Part shown: positions 18,546 through 29,094 of the stretch, piece after piece
How the letters are laid out: each line of letters opens with the position of its first letter
How positions within the stretch are numbered: position 1 is the first letter of the stretch
Assembly (NCBI RefSeq): GCF_000721235.1
Contig: NZ_JOFH01000007.1
Span: 145,070-209,069 of the forward strand
DNA length: 64,000 bases
Direction: 5' to 3'
Source: Streptomyces olivaceus
GTDB lineage: Bacteria > Actinomycetota > Actinomycetes > Streptomycetales > Streptomycetaceae
Program-made: the position numbers and the translations under genes
The notes under the pieces: generated by a model
What the model saw: only the letters and a program-made list of their open reading frames with translations
What the model was told of the DNA's origin: nothing
The model's database searches: none

Positions 18546-18851
18546 ATGCGTTACCGGCTCACGTTCGTCGTCGGACTAGCGGTGGGTTACGTGCTCGGCA
18601 CCAAGGCCGGGCGGGAGCGTTACGAGCAGTTGCGGAGGTCCGCGCAGCAGGTCGCACAGAACCCGGCGGTGCGCAACACCGCCGAGTCGGCGGCCCAGCA
18701 GGGCAGGCACTTCGCCGACAAGGCCTACCACGTGGTCAGTGACAAGGTCGGCGACCGGATGCCGGACTCGGTGGCCCAGCGGGTCCGCTCGCTGCGGGAA
18801 CGCGGCACGAACGGCAGCGGTCTCGACGACTGGGGGACCAGCAGCACCTGA
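18546..18851 (+). CDS. Small YtxH-like membrane-associated protein
   Basis: 101 residues from MRYRLTFVVGLAVGYVLGTKAGRERYEQLRRSAQQV. One N-terminal membrane segment with a glycine-rich GYVLGTKAGRERYE motif is followed by a charged amphipathic helix, as in YtxH-like proteins common in actinomycetes. GAAGGGTGG lies upstream of the ATG. Function is unknown. It stands between the tRNA cluster and the FGGY kinase, which begins 54 bases later. Confidence 0.8.
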   Translation: MRYRLTFVVGLAVGYVLGTKAGRERYEQLRRSAQQVAQNPAVRNTAESAAQQGRHFADKAYHVVSDKVGDRMPDSVAQRVRSLRERGTNGSGLDDWGTSST

Positions 18852-18905
18852 CGCCGTGCCCCCACCGGGTACGGACACCCGTCCGGGTGCGGCAGAATTT
18901 CGGGT

Positions 18906-20354
18906 ATGGGGATAGTCGCCGGGTTGGACAGTTCGCCCGATTTCACTCGTATCGTCGTCTGCGACTCGGACACGGGTGCCGTGCTGCGCCAGGGCTATGC
19001 GCCGCACCCGCTGGAGGGTCCCGAGGGCGGCGGCCGGCCCGCAGACGTCGATCCGCAGGCCTGGCTGCTCTCCCTCGGCGAGGCGGCGGGCGGCGGGCTG
19101 CTCGAAGGTGTTCAGGCCATCGGCGTGTCGGCGCAGGCCAACTCGGTCGTGCCGCTGGACACGCAGGGCAACACCGTGCGCCCGGCCATGGTCGGCGGCG
19201 ACAAGCGCTCGCAGGTCGCCGCGGCCGACCTCATCGACGCCCTCGGCGGGCGCGAGGCCTGGGCGCGGGCCGTGGGCTCGGTGCCGCAGACCGCGCAGCC
19301 GGTGACGAAGCTGCGCTGGCTGGCCCGGAGCGAGCCCGAGGCCGCCGCGCGGACCGCCGTACTGCTCCAGGCCCACGACTGGCTGGTGTGGCAGCTGCTC
19401 GGACGGCCGGGGCGGCGGACCACCGACCGGGGCGGGGCCTCCGGCACCGGCTACTGGTCGGCGGCGACCGGCGGCTACCGTCCCGACCTGGTCGAACTGG
19501 CCCTCGGCCACCAGGTGATGCTCCCCGAGGTGATCGGCCCGGCCGAGGCGGCCGGTACGACGCCTGAGGGGCTGCTGATCTCCGCCGGGACCGGCGAGAC
19601 CCAGGCCGCCGCGTTCGGGCTCGGGATCGGGCTGGGCGACGCCGTGGTGTCGCTGGGCGCGTCGGGGTCCGTGATGGCCGTGCATCCCGAGGCGCTCGTC
19701 GACCAGTACGGCATGATCACCTCCCTCGCCGACGCCACCGGCATGCACCTGCCGGTCGTCACCACCCTGAACGCCGTACGGGCCCTGCGCGGCGCCGCCG
19801 AGCTGCTCGGCATGCCGGACCTGGAGAGCCTGTCGGAGCTGGCGATGAAGTCGACGCCCGGCGCGCACGGGCTGGTGCTCCTCCCCTACCTGGAGGGCGA
19901 GCGGACGCCGAACCTGCCGCACACCGCCGGGACGCTGGCCGGTCTGCGCCGCGAGTCGATGCGGCCGGAGCACCTGGCGCGGGCCGCGTTCGAGGGCATG
20001 CTGTGCGGCCTCGCCGACGCCCTGGACGTGCTGCGCGCCCGGGGCGTGGACGTACGGCGGGTGTTCCTGCTCGGCGCGGCGGCCGAGCTGCCGGCGGTGC
20101 AGGCGGCGGCGCCCGCGCTGTTCGGGGCGCAGGTCGTCGTACCGCAGCCCGCGGACTACGCGGCGATCGGCGCGGCCCGGCAGGCGGCCTGGGCGCTGGG
20201 CGCCTCGCAGGGCACGCTGGACCCGCGCACTCCCCCGGTCTGGCAGGGCGCGGTGGCGCAGGTCCTCGAGCCGGGCGAGGAGCTGGCGGTGGGGCAGGCC
20301 GTGCGCCAGCAGTACGTGTCGGTGCGGGAGCAGACCCACCCGGGTGCGCTGTGA
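18906..20354 (+). CDS. FGGY-family carbohydrate kinase (xylulokinase-like)
   Basis: 482 residues, normal for the family. The N-terminal nucleotide-fold half begins IVAGLDSSPDFTRIVV with the conserved Asp8. The sugar segment GVSAQANSVVPLD, DRGGASGTGYW and the C-terminal ATPase half (VVSLGASGSVMAV, FEGMLCGLADALDVL) all follow FGGY order. The usual general base motif GGGDN is here GTGETQ with Glu231 (19596-19598) in place of the catalytic Asp, which is unusual. Substrate cannot be stated; xylulokinase is the closest subgroup by pattern. The tandem ABC exporters follow. Confidence 0.85.
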   Translation: MGIVAGLDSSPDFTRIVVCDSDTGAVLRQGYAPHPLEGPEGGGRPADVDPQAWLLSLGEAAGGGLLEGVQAIGVSAQANSVVPLDTQGNTVRPAMVGGDKRSQVAAADLIDALGGREAWARAVGSVPQTAQPVTKLRWLARSEPEAAARTAVLLQAHDWLVWQLLGRPGRRTTDRGGASGTGYWSAATGGYRPDLVELALGHQVMLPEVIGPAEAAGTTPEGLLISAGTGETQAAAFGLGIGLGDAVVSLGASGSVMAVHPEALVDQYGMITSLADATGMHLPVVTTLNAVRALRGAAELLGMPDLESLSELAMKSTPGAHGLVLLPYLEGERTPNLPHTAGTLAGLRRESMRPEHLARAAFEGMLCGLADALDVLRARGVDVRRVFLLGAAAELPAVQAAAPALFGAQVVVPQPADYAAIGAARQAAWALGASQGTLDPRTPPVWQGAVAQVLEPGEELAVGQAVRQQYVSVREQTHPGAL

Positions 20355-20465
20355 TTCCCGACGCGGCCTTCGAGGGCCGGGCGACCCGCGCTTACCGCCC
20401 GTAGGCCGGAATTTGCCGCGCTCTTGGGTTAATCGGTTGAGGTAACGCGGGTGGAGTGTCCGACG

Positions 20466-22253
20466 ATGGGGGCCACGGGCAACCACCCGCCCCGTGTCGC
20501 CGACTCCGAGAGACCCAGCGTGCTCATACGACTACTGCGGACCTATCTCAGGCCCTACAAGAGACCCATCGCCCTGCTGGTGGCGCTGCAGCTCCTGCAG
20601 ACCTGCGCCTCCCTCTACCTGCCGACCCTGAACGCGGGCATCATCGACGACGGTGTCGTGAAGGGTGACTCGGGTTACATCCTCAGCTACGGCGCCCTGA
20701 TGATCGGCATCTCGCTGGCCCAGGTGGTCTGCAACATCGGCGCCGTCTACTACGGCGCGCGCACCGCGGCCGCCCTGGGCCGGGACGTGCGGGGCGCCGT
20801 CTTCGACCGGGTGCAGTCCTTCTCGGCGCGCGAGGTCGGCGAGTTCGGCGCGCCCTCCCTGATCACGCGGACGACGAACGACGTGCAGCAGGTCCAGATG
20901 CTGGCCCTGATGACGTTCACGCTGATGGTGTCGGCGCCGATCATGTCCGTCGGCGGCGTCGTGATGGCGCTCGGCCTGGACGTGCCGCTGTCCGGGGTGC
21001 TGCTCGGGGTCGTGCCGGTCCTCGCGGTCTGCGTGACGCTGATCGTGCGGCGGCTGCGCCCGCTGTTCCGGAAGATGCAGGTGCGCCTCGACACGGTCAA
21101 CCGGGTGCTGCGCGAGCAGATCACCGGCAACCGCGTCATCCGGGCCTTCGTGCGCGACGAGTACGAGCAGCAGCGCTTCCGGAAGGCCAACACCGAGCTG
21201 ACCGAGGTGGCCCTCGGCACCGGCAACCTGCTCGCGCTGATGTTCCCGGTGGTCATGACGGTGGTGAACCTGTCGTCGATCGCGGTGGTGTGGTTCGGCG
21301 CGCACCGCATCGACAGCGGCGGGATGCAGATCGGCGACCTGACCGCGTTCCTCGCCTACCTCATGCAGATCGTCATGTCCGTGATGATGGCCACCTTCAT
21401 GTTCATGATGGTGCCGCGCGCGGAGGTGTGCGCCGAGCGCATCCAGGAGGTCCTGGGGACCGAGAGCAGCGTGGTGCCGCCGGTGGCGCCGGTGACGCGG
21501 CTGCGCCGGCACGGGCATCTGGAGATCCGGGGGGCGGGCTTCCGCTATCCGGGGGCCGAGGAGCCGGTGCTCAGGAACATCGACCTCGTGGCGAAGCCGG
21601 GTGAGACGACCGCCGTCATCGGCTCGACCGGCAGCGGCAAGTCCAGCCTCCTCGGCCTGGTGCCCCGGCTCTTCGACGCCACCGACGGCCAGGTGCTGGT
21701 CGACGGGGTGGACGTGCGGACCGTCGATCCGAAGACGCTGGCCAAGGTCGTGAGCCTGGTGCCGCAGAAGCCGTACCTCTTCGCGGGGACCGTCGCGACG
21801 AACCTGCGCTACGGCAATCCGGACGCCACCGACGAGGAGCTGTGGCACGCGCTGGAGGTGGCGCAGGCCAAGGACTTCGTCGCCGCGCTGGAGGGCGGCC
21901 TCGACGCGCCGGTCGCGCAGGGCGGCACGAACGTGTCCGGCGGTCAGCGCCAGCGGCTCGCGATCGCGCGGACGCTGGTCCAGCGCCCGGAGATCTACCT
22001 CTTCGACGACTCCTTCTCCGCCCTCGACTACGCCACCGACGCGGCGCTGCGGGCCGGGCTGGGCCGGGAGACGGCCGAGGCGACCGTGGTGATCGTCGCG
22101 CAGCGGGTGTCGACGATCCGGGACGCGGACCGGATCGTCGTCCTGGACGAGGGGCGGGTGGTCGGCGTGGGCGGGCACCACGAGCTGATGGCGGAGAACG
22201 AGACCTACCGGGAGATCGTGCTCTCCCAGCTGACGGAAGCGGAGGCTGCCTGA
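20466..22253 (+). CDS. ABC exporter half-transporter, ATP-binding and permease (first subunit)
   Basis: 595 residues if begun at ATG 20466 (GGTGGAG upstream); an in-frame GTG at 20451 is an alternative. The N-terminal six-helix membrane domain (VLIRLLRTYLRPYKRPIALLV...) precedes an ATPase domain with Walker A GSTGSGKSS near residue 390, signature VSGGQRQRLAIA and Walker B IYLFDDSFSALD. Walker B ends in Asp rather than the catalytic Glu, so this subunit probably carries the degenerate site of a heterodimeric exporter. Its stop overlaps the start of the second subunit. Confidence 0.92.
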   Translation: MGATGNHPPRVADSERPSVLIRLLRTYLRPYKRPIALLVALQLLQTCASLYLPTLNAGIIDDGVVKGDSGYILSYGALMIGISLAQVVCNIGAVYYGARTAAALGRDVRGAVFDRVQSFSAREVGEFGAPSLITRTTNDVQQVQMLALMTFTLMVSAPIMSVGGVVMALGLDVPLSGVLLGVVPVLAVCVTLIVRRLRPLFRKMQVRLDTVNRVLREQITGNRVIRAFVRDEYEQQRFRKANTELTEVALGTGNLLALMFPVVMTVVNLSSIAVVWFGAHRIDSGGMQIGDLTAFLAYLMQIVMSVMMATFMFMMVPRAEVCAERIQEVLGTESSVVPPVAPVTRLRRHGHLEIRGAGFRYPGAEEPVLRNIDLVAKPGETTAVIGSTGSGKSSLLGLVPRLFDATDGQVLVDGVDVRTVDPKTLAKVVSLVPQKPYLFAGTVATNLRYGNPDATDEELWHALEVAQAKDFVAALEGGLDAPVAQGGTNVSGGQRQRLAIARTLVQRPEIYLFDDSFSALDYATDAALRAGLGRETAEATVVIVAQRVSTIRDADRIVVLDEGRVVGVGGHHELMAENETYREIVLSQLTEAEAA

Positions 22254-24181
22254 TGGCGGGGCCTGCGGGTCGCATGATGGCCGGGGGCGGTCCCGACCAG
22301 CGGTCGATGGACTTCAAGGGGTCGGTCAGACGGCTCCTCGCCCGGTTCCGGCCGGAACGGGCGACGCTGTTCACGCTGCTGGCGTGCGTCGTCCTCAGCG
22401 TCGGCCTCAACGTGGTCGGGCCGAAGATCCTCGGCCGCGCCACCGACCTGGTCTTCGCGGGCATCGTCGGGCGGGACATGCCGTCCGGTGCCACGAAGGA
22501 CCAGGTCCTCGCGTCCATGCGCGAGCGCGGTGACGGCGACGTGGCCGACATGCTCCGCAGCACGGACTTCACGCCGGGGCAGGGCATCGACTTCGGCGCC
22601 GTCGGCGAGGTGCTGCTGCTCGCGCTGGCGACGTTCTCGGTGGCGGGGCTGCTGATGGTGGTGGCGACGCGGCTGGTGAACCGGTCGGTCAACCGGACGG
22701 TGTTCCGGATGCGCGAGGACGTGCAGGCGAAACTGTCGAGGCTGCCGCTGTCGTACTTCGACAAGCGGCAGCGCGGCGAGGTGCTGTCCCGGGCGACCAA
22801 CGACATCGACAACATGCAGCAGACTCTCCAGCAGTCGATGGGCCAGCTGATCAACTCGCTGCTGACCATCATCGGCGTGCTGGCGATGATGTTCTACGTC
22901 TCGTGGATCCTCGCGCTGGTCGCGCTGGTGACCGTGCCGCTGTCGTACGTGGTGGCCACGCGAGTGGGCAAGCGGTCGCAGCCGCAGTTCGTGCAGCAGT
23001 GGCGCTCGACGGGGCAGCTGAACGCGCACATCGAGGAGATGTACACCGGGCACTCGCTGGTGAAGGTGTTCGGGCGGCAGGAGGAGTCGGCGAAGCAGTT
23101 CGCCGAGCAGAACGACGCGCTGTACGAGGCGGGGTTCAGGGCGCAGTTCAACAGCGGGATCATGCAGCCGCTGATGATGTTCGTGTCCAACCTGAACTAC
23201 GTGCTGGTCGCGGTGGTCGGCGGCCTGCGGGTGGCCTCGGGCACGCTGTCCATCGGCGACGTGCAGGCCTTCGTCCAGTACTCCCGGCAGTTCTCGATGC
23301 CGCTGACGCAGGTCGCGTCGATGGCGAACCTGGTGCAGTCGGGCGTCGCGTCGGCGGAGCGGATCTTCGAGCTGCTCGACGCCGAGGAGCAGTCCGCGGA
23401 CCCGATCCCGGGCGCCCGGCCGGAGAACCTGCGCGGGCGGGTGGAGCTGGAGCACGTCTCCTTCCGCTACGACCCCGAGAAGCCGCTGATCGAGGACCTG
23501 TCGCTGAAGGTCGAGCCGGGCCACACGGTCGCCATCGTCGGCCCGACCGGCGCCGGCAAGACGACCCTGGTCAACCTGCTGATGCGGTTCTACGAGGTCT
23601 CCGGCGGCCGGATCACACTGGACGGCGTCGACATCGCGAAGATGTCCCGGGACGAGCTGCGGGCCGGCATCGGCATGGTGCTCCAGGACACCTGGCTGTT
23701 CGGCGGCACCATCGCGGAGAACATCGCGTACGGGGCGTCCCGCGACGTCACCCGCGGGGAGATCGAGGAGGCCGCGCGGGCCGCGCACGCCGACCGATTC
23801 GTACGGACGCTGCCCGACGGCTACGACACCGTGATCGACGACGAGGGCACGGGGGTGAGCGCGGGCGAGAAGCAGCTCGTCACCATCGCGCGGGCGTTCC
23901 TGTCCGACCCGGTGATCCTGGTGCTGGACGAGGCGACGTCGTCCGTGGACACGCGGACGGAGGTGCTGATCCAGAAGGCGATGGCGAAGCTCGCGCACGG
24001 GCGGACGTCGTTCGTGATCGCGCACCGGCTGTCGACGATCCGGGACGCGGACACGATCCTCGTGATGGAGGACGGGGCGATCGTGGAACAGGGCGCGCAC
24101 GCGGAGCTGCTCGCCGCGGACGGGGCGTACGCCCGGCTGTACAAGGCGCAGTTCGCGCAGGCGGTGGCCGAGGTGGACTGA
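22253..24181 (+). CDS. ABC exporter half-transporter, ATP-binding and permease (second subunit)
   Basis: 642 residues. The ATG shares its A with the TGA of the first subunit and GGAGG lies upstream, so translation is coupled. The membrane domain is followed by an ATPase with Walker A GPTGAGKTT and Walker B ILVLDEATSSVD, which retains the catalytic Glu. The signature region is VSAGEKQLVTIA, a variant of LSGGQ. Together with the first subunit it should form a heterodimeric multidrug- or lipid-type exporter; the substrate is unknown. Confidence 0.92.
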   Translation: MAGPAGRMMAGGGPDQRSMDFKGSVRRLLARFRPERATLFTLLACVVLSVGLNVVGPKILGRATDLVFAGIVGRDMPSGATKDQVLASMRERGDGDVADMLRSTDFTPGQGIDFGAVGEVLLLALATFSVAGLLMVVATRLVNRSVNRTVFRMREDVQAKLSRLPLSYFDKRQRGEVLSRATNDIDNMQQTLQQSMGQLINSLLTIIGVLAMMFYVSWILALVALVTVPLSYVVATRVGKRSQPQFVQQWRSTGQLNAHIEEMYTGHSLVKVFGRQEESAKQFAEQNDALYEAGFRAQFNSGIMQPLMMFVSNLNYVLVAVVGGLRVASGTLSIGDVQAFVQYSRQFSMPLTQVASMANLVQSGVASAERIFELLDAEEQSADPIPGARPENLRGRVELEHVSFRYDPEKPLIEDLSLKVEPGHTVAIVGPTGAGKTTLVNLLMRFYEVSGGRITLDGVDIAKMSRDELRAGIGMVLQDTWLFGGTIAENIAYGASRDVTRGEIEEAARAAHADRFVRTLPDGYDTVIDDEGTGVSAGEKQLVTIARAFLSDPVILVLDEATSSVDTRTEVLIQKAMAKLAHGRTSFVIAHRLSTIRDADTILVMEDGAIVEQGAHAELLAADGAYARLYKAQFAQAVAEVD

Positions 24182-24198
24182 GGGGCGGGGCTCGGGAG

Positions 24199-24228
24199 CC
24201 GGGAACGCGGTGGCCGGGAGCGCGGTGG
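24199..24228. repeat. Two 15-bp direct repeats downstream of the ABC pair
   Basis: CCGGGAACGCGGTGG followed directly by CCGGGAGCGCGGTGG, then a weaker third copy. They lie in the short interval between convergent genes. Confidence 0.6.
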
Positions 24229-24281
24229 CTGGGGGCGCGGGCTGAAGCGTTGCCCGGCGTCGGGGTGCCGCTGCGCCCACC

Positions 24282-24301
24282 CGTGCCGCCCCGGCGGCAC
24301 G
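24282..24301. terminator. Bidirectional hairpin between the ABC pair and hrdA
   Basis: CGTGCCGCC-CC-GGCGGCACG is a perfect 9-bp stem in the 138 bases between the convergent stops. It lacks a U tract but fits Streptomyces terminators and would serve both directions. Confidence 0.6.
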
Positions 24302-24319
24302 ACTGCCCGCAGCTGGGGG

Positions 24320-25417
24320 CTAGTCCAGGTAGCCCCTGAGCTGGTCCGCGTAGGCGTGGTCGCGGAGTTTGCTGAGGGTTTTGGACTCGATCTGGCGGAT
24401 GCGCTCCCGGGTGACGCCGAAGAGGCGGCCTATCTCCTCCAGGGTGCGGGGGCGGCCGTCGACGAGGCCGTAGCGGAGCTGGACGACCTTGCGCTCGCGT
24501 TCGCCGAGGGTGGACAGGACCGCCTCCAGGTGCTGGCGCAGCAGCAGGAACGCGGCCGACTCGACGGGGCTGGCGGCGTCGCCGTCCTCTATCAGGTCGC
24601 CGAGGGCGACCTCGTCCTCCTCGCCGACCGGGGTGTGCAGCGAGACCGGTTCCTGGGCCAGGCGCAGCACTTCGCCGACCCGTTCGGCGGGCAGGTCCAG
24701 GTGGGCGGCGACCTCCTGCGAGGTCGGCTCGCAGCCGCGTTCCTGGAGCATGCGGCGCTGGACGCGGACCACCCGGTTGATCAGCTCCACGACGTGGACG
24801 GGGACGCGGATGGTGCGGGCCTGGTCGGCCAGGGCGCGGGACATGGCCTGGCGGATCCACCAGGTGGCGTAGGTGGAGAACTTGTAGCCCCGGGCGTAGT
24901 CGAACTTCTCCACGGCCCGGATCAGCCCCAGGTTCCCCTCCTGGACCAGGTCGAGCATGGTCAGTCCGCGCCCGACGTACCGCTTGGCCACCGACACCAC
25001 GAGCCGCAGGTTCGCCTCGATCAGGCGCCGTTTGGCGACGCGTCCCAGGACGACGAGCCGGTCCAGGTCGAGGGCGAGCCGCTCGTCCGGGCCGGGGGTG
25101 CGCCGCAGCTTCTCCTCCGCGAACAGCCCGGCCTCCACGCGCCGGGCGAGGTCGACCTCCTCGGCGGCCGTGAGCAGGGGGATGCGCCCGATCTCGCGCA
25201 GGTACTGCCGGAACAGGTCGGAGGAGGGCCCGCCGGACTCCGTGCGGGTCGGCGGCGGCGGTTCGGCGGGCTCGGGGGCGTCCGCCGGGCGGCCGGGGCG
25301 GTGCGCGGCCGGCGCGGCACCGGGCTGCGCGGGCATCGCGACGAGCAGTCCGCGCTCCGCGTCCGGCTCCGCGCCGCCGGTACCGGTGTCGGACTGGGTG
25401 AGGGTCTGGGTCTGCAC
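24320..25417 (-). CDS. hrdA: RNA polymerase sigma factor, HrdA-type (sigma-70 group 2)
   Basis: 365 residues from GTG at 25417, eight bases after GGAGG. Region 1.2 ([27 protein letters not shown]), 2.3-2.4 ([26 protein letters not shown]), region 3 and 4.2 ([32 protein letters not shown]) are complete. It lacks the long acidic N-terminal extension of the essential HrdB, so it is a non-essential principal-like sigma factor. The position next to dnaG matches hrdA in Streptomyces as I remember it. Its first 45 residues are Pro/Ala-rich and variable. Confidence 0.85.
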   Translation of the reverse strand: MQTQTLTQSDTGTGGAEPDAERGLLVAMPAQPGAAPAAHRPGRPADAPEPAEPPPPTRTESGGPSSDLFRQYLREIGRIPLLTAAEEVDLARRVEAGLFAEEKLRRTPGPDERLALDLDRLVVLGRVAKRRLIEANLRLVVSVAKRYVGRGLTMLDLVQEGNLGLIRAVEKFDYARGYKFSTYATWWIRQAMSRALADQARTIRVPVHVVELINRVVRVQRRMLQERGCEPTSQEVAAHLDLPAERVGEVLRLAQEPVSLHTPVGEEDEVALGDLIEDGDAASPVESAAFLLLRQHLEAVLSTLGERERKVVQLRYGLVDGRPRTLEEIGRLFGVTRERIRQIESKTLSKLRDHAYADQLRGYLD

Positions 25418-25722
25418 GGGGGCGACCTCCAGGATGGACGCGGCCGGCGGGGGCCGGCGGCGGTACTTCGGGGGCGGAGCCGGCTCGCTCGCCGCTGCCC
25501 GCCCCGTACGCGTGGAACGCGGCCACGGGGATCGACGACCCGCGGGGGCGTGACGGGCCGCGCTCCGAGGACTCGGGTACCGCCCCCAGTGTGGGGTACG
25601 ACACATCGCCGCCACGAGAGGCGTGCGACGACTTTTTGCGTCCGGGCCGTGACCGGACGTCACCCGAAAGTGGCCGGGGCCCGTTCGACGACGGGACGGC
25701 GACGGGGCCTGGACGACGGGAT
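25418..25722. other. 305-base interval between dnaG and hrdA
   Basis: No gene is visible. It must carry the hrdA promoter if hrdA is expressed apart from dnaG. I could not assign a convincing -35/-10 pair by eye. The GGAGG ribosome site of hrdA lies at its left end. Confidence 0.5.
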
Positions 25723-27636
25723 CTAGAGGGCGGCGGCGCCGTGGGTGCGCAGCGTCTGGTCGTACTGCTGGAGGACCCACAGCTCGTTCTGCACGGCGGT
25801 GAGTTCGGCGGGGTCGCCGTGGCCGGAGAGGCGGGCGAGGCGGCCGTTGACGTCGTGCACGCGGCGCTCGACGGCCCGGCGCCGCACCCTGACCAGCACC
25901 TCGCCCGCGTACATCTCGTCGACCGCGCGGCGCATGATCGCCTCCACCGCCAGTTCGGTCACCGTGGCGCGCACCGCGTCGTCGGGAGCGGCCTCGCGGA
26001 CCCGGACCAGGTAGTCCTGCGGGTCCTGGACGCCGAACTCGGCGCCGCCCGCCTCCAGGATCGCCTCGCGCACGGCGGCGTAGGGCGGGGCGGTGAACTC
26101 GTCGACGCCGTACGCGTCGAAGGCCGGGGAGACCAGGTCGGGGCGTTGGAGGGCGAGCTTGAGGAGTTCGCGTTCGGTGGCGAAGACCGGGTTGCGGAGG
26201 TTGAGGGCGGGGCCCGGGGCCGCCGCCCGTGCGGGGGCCGCCTGCTGCTGCGGGGCGGTGCCGCGCTGCCGCTGGTCGGGGGCGGGGCCCTTGCCGCCGC
26301 GGTCGCGGGCCCAGCGGGCCAGCTGGGCGACCCGCTTGACGACGAACTGGGTGTCGAGGATGCCCAGCATCCCGGCGAGCTGCACGGCGACCTCGTGCTG
26401 GGCGCCGCTGTTCTTGATGCGGGCGACGACCGGGGCGGCCTCGTCGAGCGCGGAGGCGCGGCCGGCCGGGGTGTCCAGGTCGTAGCGGGAGACGATCTGG
26501 CGCAGCGCGAACTCGAAGAGCGGGGTGCGCGGCTCCGCCAGGTCGGCGACCGCGTCGTCGCCCTTGGCCAGGCGCAGGTCGCAGGGGTCCATGCCGTCGG
26601 GGGCGATGGCGATGTAGGTCTCGGCGGCGAACTTCTGGTCGTCCTCGAAGGCGCGCAGGGCCGCCTTCTGGCCGGCCGCGTCGCCGTCGAAGGTGAAGAT
26701 CACGCGGGCCGAGCCGTTGTCCATGAGGAGTCGGCGCAGGATCTTGATGTGGTCGCCGCCGAAGGCCGTGCCGCAGGTCGCGATGGCCGTGGTGACACCG
26801 GCGAGGTGGCAGGCCATGACGTCCGTGTAGCCCTCGACGACCACGGCGCGGGACGCCTTGGCGATGTCCTTCTTGGCGAGGTCGATGCCGTAGAGCATCT
26901 GGGACTTCTTGTAGATGGCCGTCTCGGGGGTGTTCAGGTACTTCGGGCCGTTGTCCGCCTCGTAGAGCTTGCGGGCGCCGAAGCCGACGACGTCGCCGCC
27001 GATGTCGCGGATGGGCCACATCAGCCGGCCGCGGAAGCGGTCGATGGGGCCGCGGCGGCCCTCCTGGGAGAGGCCGGAGAGCAGCAGCTCCTTGTCGCTG
27101 AAGCCCTTGCCGCGCAGGAAGCGGGTGAGGTGGTCCCAGCCCTGGGGGCTGTAGCCGACGCCGAAGTGCTGTGCGGCGGCCTGGTCGAAGCCGCGCTCGG
27201 CGAGGAAGGCGCGGCCGGTCTCCGCCTCGGGGCCGGTCGCGAGCTGCTCCGCGTACCACTCGGCGGCGATCTTGTGGGCCTCGACGAGGCGGATGCGCTC
27301 GCCGCGCTGGTGGGTCGGGTTGTACCCGCCCTCCTCGTAGCGCAGCGTGATGCCGGCCTGGCCGGCCAGGCGCTCGACCGCCTCCGAGAAGGTGAGGTGG
27401 TCGATCTTCATCACGAACGTGATGGTGTCGCCGCCCTCCTGGCAGCCGAAGCAGTGGAAGAACCCCTTGCTCGGACTGACCTGGAAGGACGGCGACTTCT
27501 CGTCGTGGAAGGGGCACAGCCCCTTGAGGTTGCCGCCGCCGGCGTTGCGCAGCTGGAGGTACTCCGAGACGACGGCGTCGATCGGGACCGCGTCCCGTAC
27601 CGCCTTCACGTCCTCGTCGTTGATCCGTCCTGCCAC
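25723..27636 (-). CDS. dnaG: DNA primase
   Basis: 637 residues. The CHC2 zinc finger is Cys41-Pro-Phe-His44 with Cys62 and Cys65 (FHCFGC). The DnaG catalytic core follows with [17 protein letters not shown] and [11 protein letters not shown], then TOPRIM with [16 protein letters not shown]. The C-terminal helicase-binding region ends GELWVLQQ-like. It makes RNA primers for lagging-strand replication and for initiation with DnaB. Essential gene; the order dnaG then hrdA is typical of the genus. Confidence 0.97.
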   Translation of the reverse strand: MAGRINDEDVKAVRDAVPIDAVVSEYLQLRNAGGGNLKGLCPFHDEKSPSFQVSPSKGFFHCFGCQEGGDTITFVMKIDHLTFSEAVERLAGQAGITLRYEEGGYNPTHQRGERIRLVEAHKIAAEWYAEQLATGPEAETGRAFLAERGFDQAAAQHFGVGYSPQGWDHLTRFLRGKGFSDKELLLSGLSQEGRRGPIDRFRGRLMWPIRDIGGDVVGFGARKLYEADNGPKYLNTPETAIYKKSQMLYGIDLAKKDIAKASRAVVVEGYTDVMACHLAGVTTAIATCGTAFGGDHIKILRRLLMDNGSARVIFTFDGDAAGQKAALRAFEDDQKFAAETYIAIAPDGMDPCDLRLAKGDDAVADLAEPRTPLFEFALRQIVSRYDLDTPAGRASALDEAAPVVARIKNSGAQHEVAVQLAGMLGILDTQFVVKRVAQLARWARDRGGKGPAPDQRQRGTAPQQQAAPARAAAPGPALNLRNPVFATERELLKLALQRPDLVSPAFDAYGVDEFTAPPYAAVREAILEAGGAEFGVQDPQDYLVRVREAAPDDAVRATVTELAVEAIMRRAVDEMYAGEVLVRVRRRAVERRVHDVNGRLARLSGHGDPAELTAVQNELWVLQQYDQTLRTHGAAAL

Positions 27637-27665
27637 GCGTGAAGTCTACGGCGACCGGCCGGCAG

Positions 27666-28931
27666 CTATGCGACGAGGCTGTCCAGCGGGACGTGCGGGT
27701 CGGCGAGGGCGTCCGTGTCCACCGGGGACTTCGAGCGGATCAGCTGCTGGATCGGCTCCGTGACGTCCCACACGTTGACGTTCATCCCGGCCAGCACCCG
27801 GCCCTCCTTCACCCAGAAGGCGACGAACTCGCGCTTCGCCGCGTCCCCGCGGATCACCACCTGGTCGTACGACCCGGCCGGCGCCCAGCCGGAGTACTCC
27901 ATGCCCAGGTCGTACTGGTCGGTGAAGAAGTAGGGCACGCGGTCGTGGGCGAGGCCCTTGCCGAGCATCGCGCGGGCGGCGGCCGGACCGCCGTTGAGGG
28001 CGTTCGCCCAGTGCTCCACGCGCAGGTTCGTGTCGAACAGGGCGTGGTGGAAGGAGGCGACGTCACCGGCCGCGTAGACGTCCGGGTCGGAGGTGCGCAG
28101 GTGGTCGTCGACGACGATGCCGCCGCCGGCCGCGCGGTCGGCGATCTCCAGGCCCGCGGCCTGGGCGAGCGCGGTGCGCGGGGCGGCGCCGATCGCCGCG
28201 AGGACGTCGTGCGCCGGGTGCTCCTCGCCGTCGTCGGTACGGGCGGCCAGCACCACGCCGTCCTGGCCGACGATCTCGGTCAGCCGGACGCCGAAGCGGA
28301 ACCGGACGCCGTGCGCCTCGTGCAGCTCGGCGAAGAGGGCGCCCAGCTCGGGGCCGAGGACGCCGTGCAGCGGGGTCGGACCCGGCTCGACGACGGTGAC
28401 CTCCGCCCCGTACTCGCGGGCCGCCGCCGCGACCTCCAGGCCGATCCAGCCGGCGCCGGCGATCACGAGGTGGCCGTTGTCCCGGCCGAGGGTGGCGAGG
28501 ACGCCCTTGAGGCGCTCGGCGTGGGCGAGGCGCCGCAGGTGGTGGACGCCCGCCAGGCCGGTACCGGGGACGTCGAGGCGGCGGGGTTCGGCGCCGGTGG
28601 CGAGGAGCAGCTTGTCGTACCTGACGTGGGTGCCGTCGTCGCCGTAGTGGACGGTCTTGGCGGCGCGGTCGATCGCGACGACGGTCTGGCCGAGGTGCAG
28701 CTCGATGTCGTGCTGCGCGTACCAGGCGGGTTCGTGGACGAAGACGCTGTCGCGCTCCTCCTTGCCGAGGAGGTAGCCCTTGGACAGGGGCGGGCGTTCG
28801 TAGGGGTGGTCGCGTTCGTCGCAGACGAGGATCACCCGGCCGGTGAATCCCTCCGTGCGGAGCGTCTCGGCCGCTTTCGCGCCCGCCAGGCCGCCTCCGA
28901 CGATGACGAATGTCTGATCCGCGTCGACCAC
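27666..28931 (-). CDS. FAD-dependent pyridine nucleotide oxidoreductase (ferredoxin reductase-like)
   Basis: 421 residues. The FAD-binding motif is [25 protein letters not shown], the NAD(P)H motif is [27 protein letters not shown], and the C-terminal ATG/GD motif is [28 protein letters not shown]. The layout is that of ferredoxin or rubredoxin reductases, which pass electrons from NAD(P)H to small iron-sulfur proteins. A ferredoxin partner is not encoded nearby. It lies between dnaG and dgt on the same strand. Confidence 0.9.
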   Translation of the reverse strand: MVDADQTFVIVGGGLAGAKAAETLRTEGFTGRVILVCDERDHPYERPPLSKGYLLGKEERDSVFVHEPAWYAQHDIELHLGQTVVAIDRAAKTVHYGDDGTHVRYDKLLLATGAEPRRLDVPGTGLAGVHHLRRLAHAERLKGVLATLGRDNGHLVIAGAGWIGLEVAAAAREYGAEVTVVEPGPTPLHGVLGPELGALFAELHEAHGVRFRFGVRLTEIVGQDGVVLAARTDDGEEHPAHDVLAAIGAAPRTALAQAAGLEIADRAAGGGIVVDDHLRTSDPDVYAAGDVASFHHALFDTNLRVEHWANALNGGPAAARAMLGKGLAHDRVPYFFTDQYDLGMEYSGWAPAGSYDQVVIRGDAAKREFVAFWVKEGRVLAGMNVNVWDVTEPIQQLIRSKSPVDTDALADPHVPLDSLVA

Positions 28932-29094
28932 TTGTTTGCCTCCTCGTCAGGGTGCCGCCACATGCGAGCGTCCCGCACGCGGCGTGGTGCGGGAAGGGGG
29001 AGTGACCCGATCGGGCTCGATCAGGCCACGGCGTGCCGTGTTCCGGAGGCCGTTCCCGGAGTGCGGCCGGGGCCCGCACGTCCCGCGGCCAGTG

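Noticed and set aside
24320..27517. A 1065-codon frame joining hrdA with a sequence antisense-like to dnaG
   Set aside because: Only the part after GTG 25417 is sigma-factor-like; the rest is an Arg/Pro-rich shadow of dnaG in another frame.
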